NCBI GenBank assembly: GCA_963585895.1
Contig: OY757917.1
Location: 103,057,117 to 103,121,116 of the forward strand
Length of the DNA stretch: 64,000 nucleotides
Source of the DNA: Sepioteuthis lessoniana
Taxonomy: Eukaryota > Mollusca > Cephalopoda > Myopsida > Loliginidae
Direction: 5' to 3'
Shown piece by piece: positions 31,020 to 42,609 of this stretch. Position numbers and translations under genes: made by a program. The first letter of the stretch is position 1. Every line of letters begins with the position of its first letter. The notes beneath the pieces were generated by a model. The model saw only the letters and a list, made by a program, of their open reading frames with translations, did not search any database and was not told the origin of the DNA.

Positions 31020-31900
31020 GTATTTTTGAAGAGTGAAAAATTAGTAACATGAGGCGCTAGAAACAATGTACCGCCATTGTGTCATATACAGAAAGCGTAT
31101 TTTCTTAAATTTTGGAAAAGAAACGATTTTATCTCTATTATAAAAATACGTCTCTAATTTTTTAAAGGAAGCAGTTTTCAAATATTTTGCCATAGTACCA
31201 TTCGTTGTTCTTTTTCCAGTAAATTTGTTTAGCACAAGAAAGAAATTTTTGAATTTATAATTCTCCAAGGGAACTGCGCCTTTCAGCCGAAGCTTAGATT
31301 TACAGCATATTGTTGTTAATCTGAGAATTAATTTTTATTTATTGCGAACTTTTTGTCCTCATCTTGGTAGTTTTTGTGTTGTTTCTTCTTTCACTACGTT
31401 TCGGCCAAATTTCACCTCTGGCCTTCTTCAGGTGATTTACCGCGACCTTGGATAGGAATGCTGAGTCTTGTAACCGTATCCCCAGTAATTACTGCCTTAC
31501 ATAGTTGTTGTCAATCGCACCACGTTTTTGACCAAGTAAACCTCTGGCCGGCTTGGGAAGGATTTGAAACCGCTATATTTTTGTTAATTGGGATTCATTG
31601 AGAAGATTGGTCTAACTTGGAGACGTCCTGGTTATGCGAATAAATATATAATCATTGTGTTATGCAATGGATTCCCACACCAATAAACCAATCATATTCA
31701 CCAACATTCGTGTAGAAGTGACTGACAGGCAGCATGTCAAACTTTATAAGAAATAATGTATCAGTCGAGGGTTTGGTGAAGAAAATTTTTAAAATTAGTT
31801 TTTAAAAGAATTGATATGTTATAAAAAAATAAGCCATGAAATAAAATGAAGTGGTGAAGTAGCATATCAAAATTGCCTTTTCATATTTAGTGTCTTATAT
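31020..31900. other. Unrecognised stretch with a hammerhead-like sequence
   Basis: I recognise no gene. A minus-strand CUGAAGA...GGCCGAAACGU motif lies at 31396-31433 (see findings). A 75-codon frame at 31374-31601 has no known family. Confidence 0.4.
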
Positions 31901-31904
31901 ATAT

Positions 31905-32228
31905 ATATGGATGACTATAGAGATATCTATACTCCCCTACCCTGGCGAAGAAGTAATCGTGTTGCCATTAGCGTCTATTGCAAGCCTCTTCGTAGTTGAA
32001 TTGAGGTCTCGGCTACCGTTGAACGGATGTATGTAAACAATAGTAATTGTGATTCATAACCGTTTAAAATTTACTTCGAAGCTAATATCTCCTCGTGGAT
32101 GAATAGTTAGAAGCTTTGGTTTGAAGTTTGAGTTAACCGGGTTTCGATCCCAGCTACGGGAAGATACTGTCTAGCCACACTGATGAGTTTTGATAGAACG
32201 AAACAGATCTATCTGTGGATGACTATAT
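31905..32228 (+). mobile_element. Repeat family B copy 6
   Basis: Second-subtype copy on the plus strand, bounded by TA tracts at both ends. It has a ~150-bp 5' part, a tRNA-like module (box B GGGTTTCGATCCC at ~32140-32152) and the hammerhead at 32175-32218. Confidence 0.7.
32175..32218 (+). ncRNA. Hammerhead ribozyme motif, family B copy 6
   Basis: Stem I CCACA/UGUGG. The box is consensus CUGAUGA. Stem II GUUUU-GAU-AGAAC has one G/U pair. GAAA follows, with an AUC triplet just before UGUGG. Stem III is the weak point: ACAG..CUAU has a C/A mismatch. Core bases are all consensus. Confidence 0.7.
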
Positions 32229-32233
32229 ATATA

Positions 32234-32325
32234 TCCAGGGAATGGAGTAGCGCCCTCCCCTATACCTCGGTGTTGTAGCTATCTAAAAGGGAGCCTTCGG
32301 GTCACTCGACTAAGGTCATATATAT
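32234..32325 (+). mobile_element. SINE-C tail fragment
   Basis: CCAGGGAATGGAGTAGCGCC to CACTCGACTAAGGTC, the SINE-C 3' part, flanked by TATATA on both sides. Confidence 0.7.
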
Positions 32326-32329
32326 ATCC

Positions 32330-32997
32330 TTTTTCCGAGCATTGACTGTGATTACAATTATTTCCATCGAGAAATACCTTAGTGGTTCTTGTCAGTGTTT
32401 ATTTGATTTCGAGAAACAACAGCCCTTTCCAAAAATGCAATTAAGTTCAAGTTCGTATAGTATTTACCAAATATTTTCTGAGCACTTTCAACCATCAAAG
32501 GTCATTTTCAAGTTTAAAGTAGTGATTCGCATTGCTTTTAAATTCGGTGGATTTTTGGTGTATTATGTCTTTTCATAAACTTCAGAGAAAAACATTCTTG
32601 AAATCATCTCTGATTTCAAAACCACGGCATACAAGAAAATAAATTGGAAATTAAAACAAGTCTCAGCTTCTTTAAAAGGAATTGCTGCCAATATATATGT
32701 ATATATATATATATATTGAATGTTTGGATGTAAAATTGTTAAAAATTGTCCTTTTCTGTTGATATAATCCTTAACATTAAATCATGGAATTACGCACACA
32801 TGGTAAAATCTTAAAAATTCCTATTAAAATCCCTATAAACTCCCTATTCAAAACGTCGGTGTCTCAAGATTAAGAATACCCCATAAAATTAGCAGTGACG
32901 GGAACAATGTATTTGTGCATGAAATTCTCGTTTAATTCATTTTTATTGATGGGTTTAAATGGGGATTTTAATGTTTTAATTCATCTCTTTCTCTCTT

Positions 32998-33035
<38 letters not shown>

Positions 33036-33300
33036 GCTCACACACACATTTATTTATATATTAGAGAAAAATGGAAAGAAATCCGGTGATATGGAAATAG
33101 AAAAGTGTTTTTTTTTAATATTCAGAGGCTGTGTCTTTATATAAGCTAATATGCCATCGCATTGTTTGTTTTTAAAAATATCTTAAGGGCGATAAATGAA
33201 AAAATGAAAGGAAAATTTATAATCTTTTTTATTTGATAATATTTTTCATTTTTTCATTTTAAAATGTTTTTTGTATGAAACATTTAACATGTGCAATATA
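32330..33300. other. Unrecognised AT-rich stretch
   Basis: Contains a (CT)n(CA)n microsatellite at 32991-33048 and nothing else I recognise. Confidence 0.5.
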
Positions 33301-33415
33301 TTCACTGAAGATGATTTAACAAAAAAACCTCGAAACGTACGTTGGCATATTATTATATATAAGAATGTATCCTCCGAATATCTTTATCATATATATATGT
33401 GTGTGTATATATATA

Positions 33416-33578
33416 TATAAAATTAACTTAGATCGCGAGTCGGAAATCTTCTACTAAAGTTTCACCTTATCGGATCATCAGGAAGTCTAACTCCGACTCG
33501 GGGTTAGACTTCCTGATGATCCGATAAGGTGAAACTTTAGTAGAAGATTTCCGACTCGCGATCTAAGTTAATTTTATA
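33416..33578. repeat. Perfect 76-bp inverted repeat (foldback)
   Basis: The left arm 33416-33491 is the exact reverse complement of the right arm 33503-33578, checked base by base, with an 11-nt loop (TCCGACTCGGG). A (TA)n/(TG)n tract borders it on the left. Each arm carries a hammerhead-like sequence. A perfect arm match implies very recent origin or ongoing correction. Confidence 0.95.
33507..33547 (+). ncRNA. Hammerhead-like motif in foldback, right arm
   Basis: CUUC (33509-33512) pairs with GAAG (33543-33546) as stem I. CUGAUGA lies at 33513-33519, a weak stem II follows (two C-G pairs), GAA at 33531-33533, stem III ACU-UU-AGU and a GUA triplet. An identical motif lies on the minus strand of the left arm (about 33447-33487). 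Stem II is short, so activity is uncertain. Confidence 0.5.
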
Positions 33579-33840
33579 ATTGGCTCCACTCGTGTTGGGC
33601 ACTCTTGTAATCGTAGCATTGCAGGATTCGCGGAAGGTTTTAGTTTTCTTTTGACCAACTGATTGCATATCTCTTGATTCTTTTCAAGGGGTCTGACGAG
33701 GTTGGCCTTTTCTTTCTTTTTGACCAATAATATTTTTTCTTTTTCCCCCGGGCGATGATTCGAGATACTCTTATCTCTTGTTCCTGGAGGGTTTTTTTCT
33801 TTTTTTCTGGTACCGTGAATGCTGGTAGATATTAGATTAG

Positions 33841-33841
<1 letters not shown>

Positions 33842-33908
<67 letters not shown>
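33842..33908. repeat. (TA)n microsatellite
   Basis: About 33 TA units between unrecognised sequence and a SINE-E. Confidence 0.95.
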
Positions 33909-33910
<2 letters not shown>

Positions 33911-34470
33911 AGCCCCCCGCCCAACGAGTGTTCTGTGTATGAAACTAAGCTGCATTTGTTGACTAGATTCAAGTTCTGGAGATTTGGAGAATGTGGAGTA
34001 TCTCTTAATTCCAAGTATTCCTATGTCTACTCTGACCGGAATTGGTATTATCTGTGAGGATCCCATCTATGGGTCAAATAGAACTGTTTAATCATTTACA
34101 AGGGATTATTATAATTAGTTATTTGAAACTATTCACTTGTGTGTAAGTAGTTTATAATACATTGTAATACTTGATAAATAGAACAACTAAGGTTAAACAG
34201 CCATACTTGAAACCATATATCTGTGTAATGAAATGATTAGTCTTAACAAGAATTATTTGTGCTAGATAGGAATACTCGAAACTGTTAGATTGGGTGCAAA
34301 TGATTGATTAATATTTGATGGAATTTTTATTGTTAAATAGCAATACATGAAAATATTAAACAGTGTGCAAACAAATAACTAATATTCAATAGAATTATTA
34401 ATATTCGATAGAAAAACTTAAAACCATTTTACTTTTTACTAACAGGTGAACTCTAACAATTAATTCAAAG
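33909..34470 (+). mobile_element. SINE-E copy, 5'-truncated
   Basis: CCCAACGAGTGTTCTGTG, GGAGATTTGGAGAATG, CCCATCTATGGGTCAAATAG, then several A/T-rich units with AACTGTTTAA and AACAGTGTGCAAAC as in other copies. Confidence 0.55.
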
Positions 34471-34474
34471 GTAA

Positions 34475-35735
34475 ATTTATCTTCAAACTATTCGCTTGTA
34501 TATCATATATATGAAAATATTTTTATCTAATGATATTGTAATTAATTCCCAGAGAGTTATTTGTTTTTTTGTGTCAAGCATTTTTTAAAGAATATTTTGT
34601 AAAAGGAAATGAACGCTTGAGTTGTTGTAAAAGTAATGAAATGCTGTGTCTGTATGTTCGGTTTGAAAATTCCAAACTGCAGCGTTTCAAACTTAAAAAA
34701 AAATCTGTTGCGTTTCAAATTATCGTCTGCTTAATGAATTGGCGGGAAATTTGAATTCGAAAGAATAATTTGACTAACGAAAAAAATTAGAAGGACCATT
34801 GAACTTGTACGGGGAAGACCTACAGATTTTTCTCCGGTTTTTCATAAATTGAAAAATCGAAATTCAAATATTTATCAAGTTATGATCATAACTTTTATTT
34901 TAACTTTTATACATAATCATTTATGTATGAAGTAAAATTCATTATTGTAATTTGAACAAGCAAGTTGATTTAAAAAAAAGGGTGACACTCTTGAGTTGAA
35001 AATTCCTTTAATACTCAAGTAACTAACGTATTTATTTATATTATATATTCTTGTGTTTCTGATATTCGTAGTAAACAAATTTCATTTTAAAATGAAAATC
35101 TCAAACAAGTTTTGTTAAAGATTAATGTCTGAGATTAATTCTTTTTTTGCTGTCGAAATTAACTTGGCAATTGTTTAATCCCCGTTACTTTTGTAGTATC
35201 GGTTGATCTAAAATTATTTAAAACTATATTTTTGAGTTTTTTCTAACTGATTGCATATAAGCAAACACAAACAAAAGAGGAAAAACTCTTATAAATTTTT
35301 TTTTATTTAAAAAAAATTGTATAAACATTTCAATTTGCCTTTTTTCAATACTGTAAAACCGTTAATTATTTATTTTTTTAAGATATCGCTTGAGAACTTT
35401 TAAGCGAATATCTTTTTATATGTTTTGTGTTAAATAAAATTTCTTGGATTGGATTTCTGGATTTAATTTATTTTTTCATCTTGAAAACCTTCAACCGTCC
35501 GAATTTGCCGATGATCTTCATTTTATCAATATCAGAATTTATCTTTTATCTGCCTGATAACTTTTAACAGTTAAATCACATCTTTTTCTGCACAGATACT
35601 ATTTACTATTTTTGTAGAAAAATTAAAATAAAATTTATTAAATTTTGATTTTCAAAAAAGAATGATTAAATTTGGTTTAAATATAAAAAATTACCACATT
35701 TTCCTTAAAGATTATTAAATTATCTTTATATATTG
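34475..35735. other. Unrecognised AT-rich stretch
   Basis: I see no feature I can support in this very A/T-rich sequence. Confidence 0.5.
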
Positions 35736-35739
35736 AGAA

Positions 35740-36035
35740 ATTCCAGGAGGCATCATTCCACAATACAGCAGCTGTATGGCCACCTACAACCCATCTCTAA
35801 ATTAATCTAAATTAGACGAACAAGACATGCGGGACTCGGCTGGAGAAGTAAGGATGAACTCATAAGCGATGTACTCCTATGGGTCCCTTCACACAGATGA
35901 GCAAGGATTGGACGACCAGCTGGAACCTATCTACAACAGCTCTGTGCGGATACAGGATGTAGCCTGGAGGACCTGCGATGGACGATAGCAACGAGTGTCG
36001 AGAGAGCGGCAGGAAAATCCGTGCTCACACCACGA
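35740..36035 (+). mobile_element. RTE-like LINE, 3' fragment
   Basis: From CCAGGAGGCATCATTCC (codons for SWRQHSTIQQLYGHL) to TCCGTGCTCACACCACGAG. Diverged, with frameshifts. The (ATG)n tail is absent and a (TA)n tract follows. Confidence 0.7.
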
Positions 36036-36037
36036 GA

Positions 36038-36265
<228 letters not shown>

Positions 36266-36609
36266 TATAGTTGAATACCTGTTTAACAAATGGTCCTTAT
36301 TGTATCAGTGGGTCCATAATAATACTGCTACTTCTGTTTGGTAAGGAGTAAAGGATTTTGCAGTGTCTTGGCAAAATACAAAAATCGTATGACTATGATA
36401 TAAACTGGAAACTTTCTTACTTGCTTATAGCTGATTTGAAAAGTGCTTGAATGAATTTCGTACACTTGAATATAACATTTTATGGCTCACTAGTTTCTGA
36501 GGACTACTTGTCTTTCGTATCTGCTGTAGAATTGCTGACTAGTTTGAATAGCAGTAACTGGTTTTAAACTCTATGTACCTTTCTGTTTTTTTTTTCAAGT
36601 TGGAGGAAA

Positions 36610-36675
36610 CCATATTGTTGGGTTTTACGGCATATCAACTTTTGATGGTTATTTTAAGCCAAATCTTGATCATAT
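36610..36675 (-). mobile_element. SINE-E/D tail fragment
   Basis: Plus strand TTACGGCATATCAACTTTTG and AAGCCAAATC: the shared 3' tail alone. Confidence 0.5.
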
Positions 36676-36756
36676 GTATAATTTTTAAGTGAATGGTGGA
36701 ATTCATAGTGAGAGAAAAATTAAAGTCAAAGAAAAGGAAGAAGAAAAGAGTGAGAT

Positions 36757-36813
36757 AGAAGAAGAAGAAGAAGAAGAAGAAGAAGAAGAAGAAGAAGAAG
36801 AAGAAGAAGAAGA
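36757..36813. repeat. (GAA)n microsatellite in purine-rich tract
   Basis: About 18 GAA units within an A/G-rich strand that continues to about 37085 ((TG)n then (GA)n at 37029-37085). Poly-Glu, poly-Ser and poly-Leu frames across it are artefacts. Confidence 0.95.
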
Positions 36814-37026
36814 GGGGGAGTACAATAGAATAGGAGAGGAAACGAATGAGAGGGTAAGAGAGCAAAATGAAGAAGAAGGGGTTGCAGAAAAGAGAAAGAA
36901 CAACAAAGAAGAAGGAAAAGGAGAAGAAGAGAGAAAGTGAAAGAGAGAGACAGAGTGACAGAGATATAAGCTTTTGAGTCACAAAGAGAGGAAAAAGGAG
37001 GGTGACAATGGAAAATATGTGTATGC

Positions 37027-37089
<63 letters not shown>

Positions 37090-37092
<3 letters not shown>

Positions 37093-37324
37093 AAAGGATA
37101 GATAGGGCGAGAAAAGGTTAGGTGAATTGAGAATCTAATAACTCTTTTCCCCTGTGTTGCCAAAGTGGCCTCTCCACCCGACATGCCGATTTGCCCTCAC
37201 GGGGTGTCAGAGATCGTCAGCCCAAAGGCGGGTCATTAATAATCACGTGCAACATTGGAGGCTCCGGTAAGTTCTCTGCTCCCAAACCCGATACGTTTCT
37301 TGCTTCCTGGTTGAAGGCTATCTA

Positions 37325-37357
<33 letters not shown>

Positions 37358-37915
37358 CTCTCGCTCTCTTTCTTCGATTTTCATTTCTTTCTTTCCGCCT
37401 CCTTTGAATTCATATGCTCTTTCTTTTTTTGTATTTATTTTAATTTCCTCTTATTTTCTTTTTCTCTCTTTTCTGTACTTTAGGCTTCTTTTCTCTCCTA
37501 CGCACAATTGGCTTACCGATTCTTTTCAAGCTATTCCTTAGAGCAATGAGCTCACCAATGAACCCTCTGACCTATCCCATCACTTTTCCTGGGTCATGTG
37601 ACACCCTTCTTCTCGTTTTTCGGTCTTCAATGCTCCGCTATTGTACATGAGTTTTCTTTATCTTTCTTTATTTTGGTTTCTTTTCGTGTTATGCAACTTC
37701 TTTTATCATTTCTATATAGATTGTACCTTCCTCTCCGACGCCATTAATCTTGTACTTTTTGAATTGGCGGAATCGGCAAAATACTATGATGAAGGCTGCT
37801 GAGGCTAGCTGCCACTTGCTGAGCACTAAACAACCGCCAAAAATATCTAGAATTAAAATTCTAATTATAATCAGCTCTGTCTGCTAGGGCTGTAGTATAC
37901 GGTGACTAAAACTCT
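37090..37915. other. Unrecognised stretch, partly GC-richer
   Basis: The part around 37150-37310 is less A/T-rich than its surroundings and could be old host sequence, but no exon, motif or repeat is identifiable. (CT)n lies at 37324-37350. Confidence 0.4.
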
Positions 37916-37919
37916 GAAT

Positions 37920-38826
37920 GTCTTTGGTTTGGTTTTATGGCATATCAACCGTTGTTGGTTATTTAATGCCAAATCCTGTTTTTACATATATATTAGATAT
38001 AAAAGATTTAAATTGGTTGGATTTATGGCATATCAACCATTGTAGGTTATTTAATACCAAATCCGCTTTATACATATATATTAAATACATGATTTAGTTT
38101 GGTTGGCTTTTATGGCATATCAACCATTGTTGGTTATTTAATGCCAAATCCGGTTTATACATATACATTAAAGATATATGATTTAGTTTGGTAGGGTTTT
38201 ATGGCATATCAACCCTTGTATGTTATTTAATGGCAAATCTTGTTTTTACATATATATTAAATACATGATTTGTAAAAGCTTTTTGTTGATACCCACGGTT
38301 GAATGACCGAACAGTTCTATTTCTAACAATTTAATTTAACACGATTCCATAAAGTTAAATGTTTTCAAGTATTGCTATATATAACTAACAATTCAATTAA
38401 ACATTAGTCATTTGTTTACACCCAGTTAAATGATCAAACAGTTCGATTGCAAGCAATTCATTTTAGCATACGTCAACGTTAAATTGTTTCCAGTATTGCT
38501 ATATATAAGTAACAATTCAATTATATATCATTCATATGTTTGCACGCAGTTAAATGATCAGTTCTATTTCGAAGAAATTCAATTTAGGATAAAGCATTTG
38601 TTTGCACTCAGTTTAGATGTCAAACGGTTCTATCTGACCCATAGACAGAACCCTGTCAGGTGTTACCATACTGGGTCAGAGTGGACCTGGGAGCGATGGC
38701 AATGAAGGTGTACTCAGCATTTCCTAAAGCTCCTGAATTACTGGAGCCTTACCCCCTGAACACTAGTTAGGGGAGTCTTACCCCTCTGCAGAAATGCAAT
38801 CCGAGTATTCTACAGTCCCATCCGAC
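37920..38826 (-). mobile_element. SINE-E with a four-unit tandem tail
   Basis: 37920-38275 holds four diverged ~85-bp units, each TTTTATGGCATATCAACC, then GGTTATTTAATGCCAAATCC and a TACATATATATTAAATA spacer. The A/T-rich body and the conserved head follow, ending near CCCATCCGAC. On the element's own strand the tail units are at the 3' end. Confidence 0.65.
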
Positions 38827-38904
38827 AAAAGCAGACACTCTTTGGGGGTGGGTGGGTATTACCCCTCTGCAGAAGTGCAGTCGATGAATTTTACATCCCC
38901 CCGA

Positions 38905-39235
38905 CTTGGCTGTGAACTCTGCGGAGGGCTAAGACCCCACCATGCGTGACCTGGGTATAACACTAAACAGTATCTGATGGTGAGGCTCCAGTCCTTCATT
39001 GTCACTATTCCTAGAGGTACTCTAACGCTTATTGGCAGTGTTTATTATTGTCCCGTCTATGGGTGAAACGTAACTGTTTAATCATTTAATAAGGATTATT
39101 ATTAGTTCTTTGAAACCATAAAATGTGTAAAAAATTGTTTGTATTTCATAAGAATACAAAATCGATCGAATTACTAACGTTAAAACGTAATACTTAACAC
39201 CATTTAACTCTGTGCAAATAAAAGTAAAATTTGGC
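38905..39235 (+). mobile_element. SINE-E copy, head-to-head with the previous one
   Basis: GACTTGGCTGTGAACTCTGC, AACACTAAACAGTATCTGATGG and CCGTCTATGGGTGAAACG mark the head and body. The body runs into A/T-rich units and stops at a SINE-C. A further scrap of head lies between the two copies (38845-38900). Confidence 0.5.
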
Positions 39236-39485
39236 GACCTTAGTTGAGGGTGACTCGAAGGCTCCCTTTTCAATAGCTACTGCACCGAGGTATAGGAGAG
39301 AGCGCTACTCCTTTCCCTCGATTACTCCTCTTTACCCTTGATCCTTACCTTATAACGCTTAGTGCTAAGCAAGGCAGCATAAAGTACCATTTTTTGAGTC
39401 TTTCGTATGACTCGACCTGGGATTGAACCCCGGTTTCCCGGACCGTTGGCAAACACTCTATTCATTAGGCCAATGGTCCAGTTAA
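39236..39485 (-). mobile_element. SINE-C, most complete copy
   Basis: On the minus strand: box A ATTGGCCTAATGAATAGAG, box B GGTTCAATCCCAGG, then TCATACGAAAGACTC, AAAAATGGTACTTTATGC and the 3' end CCTCAACTAAGGTCGCC. Shows the full tRNA-derived head missing elsewhere. Confidence 0.8.
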
Positions 39486-39588
39486 CTAAATATGATGAAT
39501 TGTAACCATTATCATTGTGTGCAAACAAAAGAGCTCTTACAACTCGTTTAAAAATAAAGTTACTAACAAACCATTTATTTACCCCCCC

Positions 39589-39593
<5 letters not shown>

Positions 39594-39640
<47 letters not shown>

Positions 39641-39710
39641 GGATTTGGTATTAGTTAATAAACAAGGGTTGATAAACCATAAAAACCAACCAACCAACCA
39701 ACCAACCAAT
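39594..39710 (+). mobile_element. (TA)n then SINE-E/D tail with (CCAA)n
   Basis: (TA)n to 39634, then AGGATTTGGTATTAGTTAAT, GGGTTGATAAACC and (CCAA)n: a tail-only insertion. Confidence 0.6.
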
Positions 39711-39714
39711 AATA

Positions 39715-40231
39715 ATAATAATAAGTGGATCGAAACGAGTCGAAGAGGCACGACCGGGTAGGAAAGAGGATATAAAATTGTACCATACTGACGTATAGTA
39801 TATGCACAGTGCAGAATCCGTCTAAGAAGATGAGAGGCGTGAAATCCTCTGGAACTTGCGATACCAGCGAATCCTCCAATTTTGGCCAGAAGATCGAACC
39901 AAGTCTTGGTCATCAAGAAAAAAAAAAACTATTCATCTAGAGAATTTCGGTGCTTCAGTAGAACATTAAAGAACGAAAAAAGATAAAAAAATTCTTGGAT
40001 CTTAAAAGAGCTGTAGAACACGAAGATGGTTGTGATACCAACCATAGTTGGTGCACTTGGAACAGTTCTCAAAGGTCTGGAAAGGAGACTGGCGAAATTG
40101 GAAATCAGAGGAGGAATCGTAACTATTCAGATCGGGTTGAGTACTTAGAATATTCCTGGAGACCTGGGTAGAGTTGCAGTCATTCAGATCCCAGTGAAAG
40201 ACTACCAATTTAAATGTGTCAAAGCCTCGCA
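39715..40231 (+). pseudogene. RLE-type LINE, endonuclease domain and 3' end
   Basis: Plus-strand codons follow the family order: REILWNLRYQ, KKKTIHLENFGASVEH, DLKRAVEH, then VVIPTIVGALGTVLKGLERR, LAKLEIRGGIVTIQ and the 3' UTR into (AAT)n. Frames change several times. It is the same LINE family as the minus-strand chain at 14-20 kb. Confidence 0.65.
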
Positions 40232-40239
40232 AAGAGTGA

Positions 40240-40290
<51 letters not shown>
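40232..40290. repeat. (AAT)n microsatellite
   Basis: About 19 units directly on the 3' end of the LINE fragment, so probably its expanded tail. Confidence 0.9.
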
Positions 40291-40291
<1 letters not shown>

Positions 40292-40556
40292 TGCCACGGA
40301 CTTTCCGGAAGAACGGAAAGGAGGTGGGTGTCCCCGTGGTGTCAAAGCGCTGGACTGCAGAATCGTAGTAAGCAAGTCGCGCTATTACGTTCATATTCGG
40401 ACAAATACCCATTGGGAAAAGTACTAACCGCCTTATCCTCCCAGCTATGGGTTAAATAGTACCACAACTGCCCTTCTAAAAAAAGGATGGATTTGGCATT
40501 AAATAACCCGAGAAGATTTATATACCATTAGATAATAAACAAACAAACATAAAGGA
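40291..40556 (+). mobile_element. SINE-D, complete plus-strand copy
   Basis: Head GTCCCCGTGGTGTCAAAGC with box B degraded (AGTAAGCAAGTCGCGC). Short body CGGACAAATACCCATTGGG, CCTCCCAGCTATGGG. Tail GGATTTGGCATTAAATAACC, then ATATACCATTAGATAAT and (AAAC)n. The tail is shared with SINE-E. Confidence 0.75.
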
Positions 40557-41875
40557 TGCCACTCAACCATTTATTTTGGGAATGGACAGGGGGCTACAAA
40601 TTTACAAAATCAAAGAAAAAGGAAAACCACCTTTGGTCTATAGATGATATCAAAATATTTGCCAGAAAAAAAAAAGAATAGAAAACCTGATACAAACAGT
40701 AAAAATATACAGCCAGGACAGAGGAATGGAATTTGGCGCTGAAAAATGTGCCTCGTCGATAATGACAAAGAGTAAAAACGAAACAACAGAAGGAACAGAA
40801 CCGCCAACTCAGGAAAGCATCAGAACGCTTGGTGAAAAGGAAGATGGCAAATACTTCTAAATACAGGAAGCGGAAATAATTAAACAAACAGAGATAAAAG
40901 AAAAAGAAGAAAGAAAGCAGTACAAGAGAAGAACAAGAAAACTTCCTGAAATCCAGCTCTGCAGCAGAAATTTCAGGGCAGTTTCCCTTCGACCATTCTT
41001 AAAATGGACAAGGGAGGAACTCAGAAAAATGGATCAAAGGACAAGGAAACTGAAAAATATTCAAACCCGAGAAATGACATAGACATATTATATGTGTCAA
41101 GAAAAGGAAGGGGAGGATTTGCCTGTATTATGAGTTATGTTGATGCATCATAACAAGGAGTCGAGAAATACGCTAAAAAGAGAAAAGAAAAATTACTTAG
41201 AGAAGTCAGTAATAGGAATGCTAACATAATAACAAATAGAAAAACAACAAAGATTAGAAAACAGAAATGAGATGGAAAACAACTGTATGGATACCTCAAG
41301 CGACAAACTGATGAGATTACACACGATGAAAACTGGACATGGCTAAGAAACGGAAATCTCAAGAGAGGAACTGAATCTATCTTCATTACTGCACAACATT
41401 CTGCCATAAGGATCATTTATATGAATACGCAAGAGAATAGCAAGTTTAGGTTATGAGGAGACTGAGATGAAACGGTTATAATAAGCGAATGCATGAAATT
41501 AACACAAAGAGAATACGACTGGAAGGAAAAGGTAAACAATTAGGAATTATGCTGGAAATTAAAATTTGAGCTTATTACCAAATTGTATTTGCACAAACTA
41601 TGACCCGTTTTTGAAAATGAGACGTATAAAATACTCTGGGACTTTGAGATAGAAGACTCAGGCCTTGTATTAATCAACAAGAAAAAAATAATTTTTCATC
41701 TAGTGGATTTTGCTGATCCAGCGGACCACTGAGAGTAAATCAAAGAAAATAAAAAGGATAGACAAATGCTTGGGACGTTGCTAGAGAACAACAACAAAAA
41801 AAAAAGCATGAGGATGACGGTGATACCAGTTGTAGTAGGTGCACGTGGAACGATCCTCAATGACAAGTAAAAAGA
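40557..41875 (+). pseudogene. RLE-type LINE, RT C-terminus to endonuclease, decayed
   Basis: The longest single LINE piece of this family. In changing plus-strand frames: GMEFGAEKCA, LRPFLKWTREELRKMDQRT, NDIDILYVSRKGRGGFA, WTWLRNGNLKRETESIF, KILWDFEIEDSGLVLINKKK, FHLVDFADPADH and TVIPVVVGARGTIL. This is the order RT thumb, linker, endonuclease of R4/Dong-like LINEs. The CCHC knuckle survives only as a weak ETVIISEC. Many frameshifts and stops show age. Confidence 0.7.
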
Positions 41876-41984
41876 TTATGCTGTGAATACCACAAGTCGA
41901 CGAACTGATTCACTAGTTTCATAAGTAAAATAACTTTAAAAATTAAACGTGAATTTAATTGCATTAGCAAAAATGTATTTTATC

Positions 41985-42235
41985 TTATGAACTGCACACA
42001 TTGCAAAAATGCACCCCCCCAAAATAAAGAAACAAACAAAAAACGAAAACAAAACAAAAACAAAACAAAAAACAACAAAAAACAAACAAAAACAAAAAGA
42101 AAACAAAACAACAAAAGACAAAAACAAAAAACAAAAACACATCAAAGAAAGAACCCCAACAAAAAAACAAAAAACAATAAAAATAAAACAAAACAAAAAG
42201 CAAGCCAAATCAAACCAAAACAAACAACTCACAAT
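41985..42235. repeat. A-rich (CAAAA)n-like tract
   Basis: Imperfect CAAAA/CAAA repeats; lysine/asparagine frames on + and phenylalanine frames on - are artefacts. Confidence 0.8.
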
Positions 42236-42609
42236 GTATTGGAAAATTAGAATGACCGTTTGACTTTAGACTAAGTAATTTCAGATAGAATCAAATCTAT
42301 GGCCTACAGCAAACTAATACTCGTAGAACATTTCCGCTCTAATAGTCAAGATTTGCACAAAAATACAAAGTTAACCATCATAAAAATAATCGAAAATAAA
42401 CGCATTCGACAATGTTACGCCGATGTTAGAAACACATTAAAATAAACGGTTAAGGCATATCGAAACAATAACTCCAAATGGCTTTCATATCAAGGTAATT
42501 CTAAGCCCCGTTTTGAAATAGGATGGACAGATTTGGGGTGATACATAAACACCTTAATAAATAAATGCCTACTCAAATGGAGTAATGGCTAATTTAAATG
42601 GAGAGCTCA

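Noticed and set aside
36689-36940. Acidic 83-codon frame (and Ser- and Leu-rich frames on the other strand)
   Set aside because: They are translations of a (GAA)n/(GA)n tract; no non-repetitive coding sequence on either side.
41987-42263. Lys/Asn-rich and Phe-rich frames
   Set aside because: Products of a (CAAAA)n-like tract, open on both strands because of base composition.
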